A stretch of 64,000 nucleotides of DNA from the NCBI RefSeq assembly GCF_001189245.1, contig NZ_LFIQ01000053.1, positions 30,462 through 94,461 on the forward strand, read 5' to 3'. The translations under genes were made by a program, and so were the position numbers. Below the pieces are notes generated by a model. That model did no database searches. It was not told where the DNA came from and saw only the letters and a program-made list of their open reading frames with translations. The first letter of the stretch is position 1, and each line of letters opens with the position of its first letter. Positions 57,350-64,000 of the stretch are shown here, one piece after another. Source of the DNA: Bradyrhizobium pachyrhizi (GTDB taxonomy: Bacteria; Pseudomonadota; Alphaproteobacteria; Rhizobiales; Xanthobacteraceae).

Positions 57350-57626
57350 GAAGCGTTTGACGAGTCAGAAGTCCCGCCTCGTTCGGGACGTGGCCCGCGG
57401 CGCCTACAACAGCCTCGGCGTCGGTACCACGCAGCTTTACGACAAGACCGTCGTCTATAACCACAAGCGCCACGGCGAATCTCAGCTCGGCAATCGCAAG
57501 TTTGCCTTTCGCGTGAAACCACGCTTTCCCAAGTCGCTGACGCGGGAGTTTCTGCTCGTTGATCTGGTCAACAACGTCGATCAGCTTGCCGAAGCGAAAG
57601 ACGAGGTTCTCAGGAGGGTCGCCTAA
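57350..57626 (+). pseudogene. AbiEi/DUF6088-type antitoxin, C-terminal remnant
   Basis: The residues KTVVYNHKRHGESQLGNRKF, FRVKPRFPKSLTREFLLVDL and VNNVDQLAEAKDEVLRRV are the C-terminal part of DUF6088-type antitoxins that accompany AbiEii nucleotidyltransferases. The N-terminal winged helix is missing or scrambled; upstream sequence in the same frame has no antitoxin resemblance. The toxin-like gene begins 107 bases downstream, which supports the pairing. Confidence 0.6.
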
Positions 57627-57732
57627 CGTGCCATGTCATCGAACCGGCGGCGCCTGCAACAGGCGGTTCGTTCCTATGGAAATGAGCGAACAAGGAAGTT
57701 CTTCGATCGCGCCTTGAAAGCGAGCGGGTCGC

Positions 57733-58658
57733 ATGCCGCGTGATTTCCTTCACAACCATCCGCAATTCGGCGACTTGATTCGCATCGTGGCGGAGGAAAA
57801 AGGCATCGATCCAGCCCTGGTCGAAAAGGACTACTGGATCATGCATTGCCTCCATGGACTCCAGCAGTTTGGCTTCACGTTTCAGTTGAAGGGCGGCACG
57901 TCGCTTTCCAAGGGGCACGGCATTATCGGTCGCTTTTCGGAGGACATCGACATTCTCATCGAGCCTCCGGCTGAGCGGGATGTAAAGACCGGCAAGAACC
58001 ACGATAAGCCGGCACATATTCAATCCCGGAAAGACTTTTACGATTGGCTGGCGCAAAGCATCAAGATCGATGGCATCGCCACGGTCGAACGGGACGCGGA
58101 CTTTGATGATATCCCGAAATATCGCAGCGCGGGAATCAAGCTGACCTTTCCCAGCACGGTCGAGGCCATGGAAGGTCTTCGCGACGGGGTGTTGCCCGAA
58201 GTTGGCTTCGACACCGTTGCACCAAACGAGCCGAGGGACATCAGTTCGTGGGTCTATGACTACGCCGCGGGCAAGGTCGAGGTCATCGACAACCGGGCCA
58301 AGGCCGTCCCTAGCTATGACCCGCGCTACACCTTCGAGAAGCTGCAAACGGTGGCGACGAAGCTCCGTCATCAGCAGGCTGACGGCAGCGACCCTATTGA
58401 GACATTCACCAACTGCTTCAACGCGACGATGTTCGAACCTTCATTGGCACCGAGGCCTACAACAAGCACAAGAATGATCGCTTTCCGAAAGCGGACAACA
58501 AGGATATCGCCACAAACGAGGCCTTCACCCCGAGCGACGCCAAGACGCGCGCGCTCTATGCCGACGCCTGCGAGCGCAGCAGCGCCCTGTACTATGAGGG
58601 CAAGTCGAGCTTCGACGAGATCCTGGCGGAGATCGGAAATTGGATCGGCAAGCTTTAG
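57733..58658 (+). pseudogene. AbiEii-type nucleotidyltransferase toxin, frameshifted
   Basis: The first 220 codons encode an AbiEii/AbiGii-family protein: VEKDYWIMHCLHGL, then FQLKGGTSLSKGHGIIGRFS with EDIDILIE (the nucleotidyltransferase GG-x-S...D-x-D site), and later KLQTVATKLRHQQADG. Near 58400 the frame is lost. The old C-terminus resumes in another frame as LLQRDDVRTFIGTEAYNKHK, KADNKDIATNEAFTPSDA and ends at 58658 with IGNWIGKL. A small deletion is the likely cause. AbiE systems are abortive-infection toxin-antitoxin pairs; this one is dead or truncated. Confidence 0.75.
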
Positions 58659-58683
58659 CAGTTCTGTCATAAGAGAAGCGGAA

Positions 58684-59001
58684 ACACATTTCTGAATGCT
58701 CAAACCCAACATCGCGGACCAAAACTTCTCAAAATCTGCACCTTGATCATGATGAGAGGCCCAGACAAGGAAGACCATCCACCATCGCCGAGGGGCTGAG
58801 ACCGGTTCATGATGGTCGAGTTCAGCCGCAACCAACGTATCCGTGCGGGAGCGGACTACGACACAAACACTGCCACGGCAGTCTTGCGCCTGATCCCTTC
58901 CCGCAGGACCTCTTCCCAAGCGATGTCGATAGCTTAAGCGAGCGCTATAACGATCGCGCGAATGCCATGTCAAAGCATGCGGGCTGGAGGCGGCGGACTC
59001 T
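58684..59001. other. Short stretch without gene
   Basis: Nothing recognised between the AbiEii and peptidase remnants. Confidence 0.4.
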
Positions 59002-59591
59002 GTGGCCGCCGAGTTGTGGCCAGATGCCTATCTTGGCGCATCTGCTGAAATGCAGGACGACGGTAAGAATGTCATCAAGATCAACCGCGGGACGGGGCTT
59101 CTGTTGCGCGATCTGTTTGATCAGATGCTTTCGCACCCCAACAATTTGCCCCACGTAGGATGGCCTAGTGCGGAGATCGTTCGCGGAGATTATCAACCGA
59201 GACGCAGCTTCTATGATATGACGACCACCGCGCAACGCAACTGGCAGCCGAAGGACCCAGCACGCGCGAAGTACGCCTCAGACCTCGCCCTTCAGCTATT
59301 GATCACTTGTTCGACCATGAGTTGGGCCACATAGTCAACGGTCACACCGCTCTGCAGAAGCAGGTCACCGGCTCCAGCCTGACCTCAGAAGCGGAATCGT
59401 TCTCTGCGCTGGACTACCAAGCTGTCGAATTTCAGGCCGATTGTTTCGCGATCGGACAAGGCTTGCACCGGCTTAGCACACGACCAGCCGTCGCTGCTAA
59501 GCGGGTATATGACCTATTGTGCGTGAGAACTCCGTCGAACACATCCTTGCACAGAAGAAACACCCGCCCGCGAACATCCGACTGCGGTTGA
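59002..59591 (+). pseudogene. HExxH metallopeptidase-like gene (Lit/U49-like), frameshifted
   Basis: One frame gives KINRGTGLLLRDLFDQMLSH and ARAKYASDLALQLLI, then a second frame continues with DHELGHIVNGHTALQKQ, EAESFSALDYQAVEFQADCF and GLHRLSTRPAVAAKRVYD. HELGH is a zinc-peptidase HExxH motif, and EFQADCFA supplies the usual third ligand region. The change of frame near 59320 shows a broken gene. The order resembles Lit-like (peptidase U49) proteins, which exclude phage, but the match is tentative. Confidence 0.5.
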
Positions 59592-59893
59592 TCTTGGGTT
59601 CAAGCGTCGAAGTGATGCTGCATCGCAAATTGATGCCCATGCCCAACTTTGGATAGCTGATGCTCAATGCAATGCTTGAGTGTGAAGAAGGGACGTTCAT
59701 CGACCCCGATAAATGATAGACGATGGTGGTTTGACCGCGCCGGTCATGCCCGCCTTGCGCGATAACTACTTTAAGAAATTGCGGCCGCGATTGCTACCGT
59801 ATGCCTTCGGTGGAAGGCTGAACCCAGACCTTCCATGAAGCTGCCGCACGACGAACGCAGCCAACAAAACTGCCAAGATTCCGGAGCGCGAGC
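59592..59893. other. Short stretch without gene
   Basis: No recognised feature. Confidence 0.4.
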
Positions 59894-60127
59894 ATGATGC
59901 GCCGGAGTGGCAGGCTACGTTCAATCGCCATACGGATCGATAATTGGCAAGCAACGGCATATCGGACAATCGCCGCGCTGGTGGTTTTCCCTTGCTGCGG
60001 TGCTGCGATGGCCGCCGACCGGATCGGACAAGCCAGCGTTATCGATGACGATACGCTCGCAGTTCACGGCACCCGCATCCGCCTTTGGTGTATCGACGCG
60101 CCAGAGAGCACGCAGCTCATGCAGTGA
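59894..60127 (+). pseudogene. Truncated thermonuclease-like (SNase) protein
   Basis: After a hydrophobic leader (TIAALVVFPCCGAAMA) the sequence DRIGQASVIDDDTLAVHGTR and RLWCIDAPESTQL matches the start of secreted staphylococcal-nuclease-like proteins (VIDGDT..., IDAPES). A TGA stops it after 77 codons and the catalytic Arg and Glu segments that should follow are not found. It is therefore a truncated remnant. Confidence 0.6.
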
Positions 60128-60234
60128 CAGTCGATGCGAGCAACCACATTGACGCGGTGAATTGCTCAATGCGACGCAGCGATGATGAATACAGAGGCCA
60201 TCACTACGAAAAGCAAACCGCCGATTACTATCGT

Positions 60235-60684
60235 TCATCGTGAAACATACATTACCTGTCTACCGTGCTCTCCGCGACGAGGGCAATCTGGGGCTTGTAG
60301 GGTTGCTCCGTTATTGGCGGCGATTCGGTGGACTGCGCGACGGCTGCTGAGGTTGCAGACGATGGCCTCGCGTTTGATGTACTCAGCGCAAAACGGACAT
60401 TTCCTCGCCTTTCCTTCGTGACACTCCATCTACGAAGGGTCGCCATCATCCCCACGTCTCGGCAACAATGCGAGCAGGATGACCGCCAGCAACGGCGAGA
60501 TCACACAAGCGAGAACGAACCATCCGAAAGGGACGACGACCGGGACCGGTGGCAGCAACCGCGACGACAATCGCGAAGATACCCCAAATGAGTATCTGTT
60601 CCAGCGTGCCCCTTGCGCGACCACAAAATTTAGAGCGCAACCAAAGGGCATGCACGTCCGAAAACGCACGGACGTGGGAAACAC
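60235..60684 (-). pseudogene. Remnant of a membrane protein with zinc-ribbon tail
   Basis: Reading leftwards: a hydrophobic segment (FGWFVLACVISPLLAVILLA, then LLPRRGDDGDPS) and, after a stop and frame change, RKCPFCAEYIKREAIVC, a CxxC...C zinc-ribbon start. The order (short membrane segment followed by a zinc ribbon) is a common small bradyrhizobial protein, here broken into pieces. Confidence 0.4.
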
Positions 60685-60732
60685 TCAACCACTGCTTGCG
60701 CTGCATCTCGGCTTGCGCTTGAATGAGAAATC

Positions 60733-61242
60733 ATGCGGGGCGGAGTTGTCATTTTGCTCTTGGGCGTCACAGCCCTCGGGGCCTATTCGATTGGTCGTCA
60801 GGATGCGCCTGTAGCGTATCCGCCGGTGCCGTCTGCGCCATCGCAGACCGTTGCACCCGCAACGCCACTCGCTATGACTGATGGGCCGGTCATTGTGATG
60901 CAGCCGAAACCACCAACGACGCCGGCCTCTGGCGTCGGCGACAGCGCGCCCGTCAACAAGATCAACGTCCCCGACAAGACTTTGCCGCCTGCCCCAAAGC
61001 GCAACGTTGAGGCCGCGCTGACGGCCGCTGCGATTGCCTCGATTTTGATCAAGACCAGCCGGGATCAGTACCACGCGACGGGTAAACCCTGCGCTTGCCC
61101 AGATGACGTGAAGCGGAACGGCCGAGCCTGCGGCGCGCGAAGCGCCTACTCCCGACCCGGCGGCGCTGCGCCGATCTGCTACCCGCATGACGTGACGACC
61201 GCCATGATCGACGCCTATCGCCAGCGAGTGATGTCGAGATGA
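60733..61242 (+). CDS. Small exported or anchored protein with cysteine-rich C-terminus
   Basis: A 169-residue protein starting with a hydrophobic segment (GGVVILLLGVTALGAYSIG), a signal or anchor, followed by a proline-rich linker and then a conserved-looking end: SILIKTSRDQYHATGKPC, ACPDDVKRNGRACGARSAYS and ICYPHDVTTAMIDAYRQR. Four cysteines in that end probably form disulfides in the periplasm. I recall similar proteins next to thermonuclease-like genes in rhizobia, and a broken nuclease lies 600 bases upstream. Function unknown. Confidence 0.7.
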   Translation: MRGGVVILLLGVTALGAYSIGRQDAPVAYPPVPSAPSQTVAPATPLAMTDGPVIVMQPKPPTTPASGVGDSAPVNKINVPDKTLPPAPKRNVEAALTAAAIASILIKTSRDQYHATGKPCACPDDVKRNGRACGARSAYSRPGGAAPICYPHDVTTAMIDAYRQRVMSR

Positions 61243-61577
61243 ACCGAGCGGCAATCGCGCTACGGATAACGGTGGCAACCACGATCGTGCTTTGTGCTGT
61301 TCTTTCTTTAACGTTGGCGCACAGCCGACGGATGTCGAGTGGAAGGTTTACGGATGTTCCGACAGGGCAGACGTGTCAACGACAGCTTCTATGCGTGATC
61401 GGCAGTCAACAGCCGTCTCGAACAGGCGTTTGGCGGGGCGCGATCATCGTCGATGGCGGTGATGGGGTATGGTCCTGACCAGAAGAGGCCAAGCACCAAT
61501 GCGCTGGCGACCGAGGTTGGTGTGCCTGAACGTCGGCGCCGGAGGCCGCCGTGAAGACTAGTTTGACCGTCGTTCAG
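61243..61577. other. Short spacer
   Basis: About 330 bases; a 79-codon frame overlaps the end of the previous gene (ATGA) and carries a hydrophobic start, but no further sense. Nothing else is seen. Confidence 0.4.
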
Positions 61578-62690
61578 CTAGTCGTCTCCACCCGGTGCTT
61601 GGGTCCAATTGCGACCAGAGTGCCCCATCAGCTTCGATTGGATGCGAGCTAGCGCGTCACTGAGCCTCGCCGCTTCACTAAAGCGTGTCTCCGGGTATGG
61701 CGGCCGCGCGGAAGGATCGTGCACGAGGGCCTCCGCTGTATTCGAGAGCCGGCGGAGGGGCGTCCTCAGCCACTGCGCTGCACATAAGAGCAGCGCTAGT
61801 GTGGCAATGGCGCAAGCAACGAAACTCCTCCAGAATGATCGGATCAAGTTATGGGTGGACGCAAGCGCCTCGTCGGCACTCTGCCGAACCAGAAGAGACC
61901 AGCCGAAGCTTGGAAGGTTCGCGAAGCCGACCGTGGGAACGATCACCGTGAAGTAGTCCCTACCGTCAGGCCAACCTTCGCGTAGAGACGCAGTCGTGAC
62001 GCGACTAGCCGCAAGCGCGGAGCCGATGTTAAGCGGCTTGTTGATGAGATCCGGTGGACCAAATAGGACGGTTCGATCACCCGAAAGCAGCAGCACGTCA
62101 ATGCCGGGTACTTGCAACGAATCCATGCCTTCTGCAACCCATTTCCAATCAAGGTGAGCGCCGATGACCCCGGCAACGGAGCCGGCGTGGCGCAACGGCG
62201 CAGCAAGGTCGATAAAGCGATAGGGCTCAAGGGATGGAGGCAACTGGGTGGCCAGTAGTTGAGCGGCATGCACATCGATAGCCGCTGGCGAGACAAGGCC
62301 CCGCCTGAACCAAGGTCGCTGTGCACCGCTTACTCCTTCCAGCATGCCGTCTTTAGCCACAAGAATGGTCCCTTCGAGATCCGCCACGCCGAGCCAAGTG
62401 TAGCGCTGATCAAGGCGGCTCAAGAAATCTATGTGTTCTCTCGCCTTTTTTAGATCTGTTGGGTCAATGAGCTCAGCGGACCGAGCTACATCCATCCAAA
62501 CCCCATAGAGCCGGCGGGCCAACAGCGCGGAGCTCAATTCGCCGCGAATCCTTAGCGCGTCGAATTGCAGCTGCTCTCCCCGTTGCTGTAGTAAGGCCGT
62601 GTAGATTGTTGCGGTCACGATCGCAGGGACCAATATGAGCAAGGCGCCTCCACAGAACACCAAGGACAGTAGGCTAGGTCTTTTCGGCAT
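61578..62690 (-). CDS. Membrane sensor protein with periplasmic Cache-type domain and HAMP-like end
   Basis: A 370-residue protein. The first helix (LLSLVFCGGALLILVPAIVT), a periplasmic region of about 250 residues of Cache type (RYTWLGVADLEGTILVAKDG, RPWFRRGL, PYRFIDLAAPLRHAGSVAGV), a second helix (FVACAIATLALLLCAAQWL) and a HAMP-like segment (RTPLRRLSNTAEALVHD) follow. No kinase, cyclase or GGDEF output domain is attached, so it must act through a partner. It starts 10 bases after the cellulose-synthase-like gene on the same strand, so the two should be co-transcribed; that PilZ-bearing partner may be what it senses for. Confidence 0.8.
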   Translation of the reverse strand: MPKRPSLLSLVFCGGALLILVPAIVTATIYTALLQQRGEQLQFDALRIRGELSSALLARRLYGVWMDVARSAELIDPTDLKKAREHIDFLSRLDQRYTWLGVADLEGTILVAKDGMLEGVSGAQRPWFRRGLVSPAAIDVHAAQLLATQLPPSLEPYRFIDLAAPLRHAGSVAGVIGAHLDWKWVAEGMDSLQVPGIDVLLLSGDRTVLFGPPDLINKPLNIGSALAASRVTTASLREGWPDGRDYFTVIVPTVGFANLPSFGWSLLVRQSADEALASTHNLIRSFWRSFVACAIATLALLLCAAQWLRTPLRRLSNTAEALVHDPSARPPYPETRFSEAARLSDALARIQSKLMGHSGRNWTQAPGGDD

Positions 62691-62700
62691 CTCGCGCTCC

Positions 62701-64000
62701 TCAACTCGTTAGAGCTCGCGCCAACTCACGGATCATTTGCAAGACGTTTCCTCGATTGGCCCCTGGCATGGCGGATTCGGTGTGAAGCTTCTTGATAATT
62801 TTCACCCTTTGCTCCGGAGTTGGAGAGAACTTAAGTCGATAGCCATCACGTGTTGTCGCAGCAACATGCGCGTCCACTCCGCTAATCCCCGGCAGGTTGA
62901 GCTTCCCTGCTGCTCCAGCGGAAAGTCCGGATGGACCGCTGATTCGAGCGCCCCCACGGCCCAGATTGAGAAGCCATCCGCGATGCTTCTCACCTTGGAT
63001 CACCAACGTGATGGGTTCTGGGATCTGGCGCTGAGGTCGATCGTATCGCGGTCGTTCGATGCACACCACGACTGCTACTAGCAACACCAGAATGTTATAA
63101 ACCGTCCAGAACATCACAATAGCCGTGCCGTCGCCCGCGGTAGCGGACGTATTGAAGACGAAATCGGAGTTCAGCGGCACGATCAGACCACCGATCGTCA
63201 GTCCGAGTAGGAGTAGGAATGGTCGCATCAACATCCATTGAACAACGACTTTGGCACGGTCGCCGCCTTTGGCCGTCACCGAGAACTTATGCGATCCCCC
63301 GGTCAGCAGCCCGAGAGCGGCTGCCTGGCTGATGGGCCAGGCCGCGATCAGCTGAGCCGTATCGTTGAGAAGCGGGACAAATAACCCTTTTGAAAGCCAG
63401 TTCAGGGACACCAGAACCATTAGGTAATAGGGTACATAATATTTGATAATTTCCACCAACGACGCGTTCACGATGGTGATGCCACACCACCAGTACAAGA
63501 GTGGGATGATCAGGCTGGCAAGCCTGAAAGGAAAGGTACTGAGCCAGTAGAGCAACGAATCAATAATGCCGATTCGATGCATCAGACCAAGGCCGTGCAT
63601 GCCAAAGGGGTTGTATGAGTTGCGGACAATCTGCATCAGGCCAAGGCACCACCGTCCGCGCTGAGTGATATATTCTTTCAATCCCTCGGGAGCCAAGCCT
63701 TCCGTCAACGGCTCGTTAAGGTACACCGTTTGCCAGCCGTTTTCCGCGAGCTTAAGCGTGAGCAGAAAGTCCTCGGTTACGCTTTGTGTCGGAATCCAGC
63801 CAATCTGCTCGACGGCTTGGACCCGCATTACGGATGAGGTTCCGCAGCAGATAGCAATGCCCCAAGCGTCGCGCGCTGGCTCAACGTTGTCGAAGAAATG
63901 ACGTTGCTCATCCGGATATGCGGTGCTTATTCTCAGGTTATGTTGGATCGGATCAGGATTGAAGAAGTGCTGAGGGGTCTGCACGAGCGCGACGCTTGGC
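62701..64000 (-). CDS. Cellulose-synthase-like glycosyltransferase with PilZ domain (5' end outside window)
   Basis: The frame is open to the window end, so the N-terminus is missing; 432 residues are present. The BcsA/GT2 features are VQTPQHFFNPDP, SVTEDFLLTLKLAE (catalytic TED), QRGRW (QxxRW) and several membrane helices; the C-terminal part RPQRQIPEPITLVIQGEKHR, LNLGRGGARISG is a PilZ domain that binds cyclic di-GMP. It makes a beta-linked glucan or similar polymer at the inner membrane and exports it. The sensor gene follows after 10 bases. No bcsB-type partner is in view. The substrate (cellulose or another glucan) is inferred. Confidence 0.9.
   Translation of the reverse strand, partial: PSVALVQTPQHFFNPDPIQHNLRISTAYPDEQRHFFDNVEPARDAWGIAICCGTSSVMRVQAVEQIGWIPTQSVTEDFLLTLKLAENGWQTVYLNEPLTEGLAPEGLKEYITQRGRWCLGLMQIVRNSYNPFGMHGLGLMHRIGIIDSLLYWLSTFPFRLASLIIPLLYWWCGITIVNASLVEIIKYYVPYYLMVLVSLNWLSKGLFVPLLNDTAQLIAAWPISQAAALGLLTGGSHKFSVTAKGGDRAKVVVQWMLMRPFLLLLGLTIGGLIVPLNSDFVFNTSATAGDGTAIVMFWTVYNILVLLVAVVVCIERPRYDRPQRQIPEPITLVIQGEKHRGWLLNLGRGGARISGPSGLSAGAAGKLNLPGISGVDAHVAATTRDGYRLKFSPTPEQRVKIIKKLHTESAMPGANRGNVLQMIRELARALTS

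Noticed and set aside
1..64000. CRISPR arrays, tRNA or rRNA genes, intact insertion sequences, island attachment sites
   Set aside because: No regularly spaced repeats, no tRNA-like cloverleaf and no long terminal repeats were noticed when reading both strands; an exhaustive search by program was not possible.

Overview
The window is a piece of a Bradyrhizobium symbiosis island. The evidence is gene content and order: nolA-nodD2-nodD1 on the right of a nod box, and nodYABCSUIJ-nolM-nolO-nodZ, fixR-nifA and fixA reading leftwards from it. This is the arrangement remembered for soybean bradyrhizobia such as B. diazoefficiens USDA110. The FixR, NifA and Nod proteins look related to, but clearly different from, the USDA110 versions, so this is probably another species or strain. 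Between the working genes lie long stretches without coding sense and many broken genes, as is usual in such islands.

Layout. 1-430: end of an M20 peptidase. 1784-6929: a small enzyme cluster (acyl-CoA synthetase and ATP-grasp ligase on +; 2OG-Fe(II) oxygenase and a heme-oxygenase-like/GFA fusion on -). 7958-9310: MHS-type carboxylate transporter. 9.3-13.4 kb: IS66 remnant, a DUF3422 membrane protein and a TIR-like fragment. 13.4-18.3 kb: fixA, a dead RND efflux pump and fixR-nifA, with two sigma-54 promoters and a RegR box. 19.0-30.2 kb: the nod operon for Nod-factor synthesis, decoration and export. 30.2-36.1 kb: nodD1, nodD2, nolA and a branched-chain-amino-acid-type binding protein with a 51-residue membrane protein. 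36.8-38.3 kb: IS3 orfA remnant and a luciferase-like monooxygenase. 38.55 kb: a second nod box. 39.4-43.7 kb: small Bradyrhizobium-type proteins, a dead dCTP-deaminase-like gene, an outer-membrane protein and a LuxR solo. 45.7-47.1 kb: hemN behind a FixK-type box. 49.2-55.0 kb: OprB porin, an acyltransferase behind a perfect tts box, pectinesterase and polygalacturonase. 56.5-60.7 kb: broken toxin-antitoxin, AbiE, peptidase and nuclease genes. 60.7-64.0 kb: a small exported protein, a membrane sensor and a cellulose-synthase-like PilZ protein cut by the window end.

How the parts work together. Flavonoid-activated NodD1 should read the nod box at 30151-30197 and switch on the Lipo-chitooligosaccharide genes: NodA, B and C make the core, NodS, NodU, NolO and NodZ decorate it, and NodI and NodJ export it. 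FixR-NifA, under RegR and sigma-54 control, drives nitrogen-fixation genes such as fixA. NolA, a MerR-type regulator, links to NodD2.

The most notable new signal is a family of five near-identical MerR-type promoters (TTGAAY, 19 bp, TAnnnT with a conserved spacer). They lie upstream of nolA, nodD2 and the binding-protein operon and at two further places. This looks like a NolA regulon readable directly from the sequence. The second candidate for an undescribed system is the 1784-6929 enzyme cluster, whose class mix (adenylating enzyme, ATP-grasp ligase, 2OG oxygenase, heme-oxygenase-like oxidase fused to a GFA domain) suggests a small modified amino acid or peptide product.
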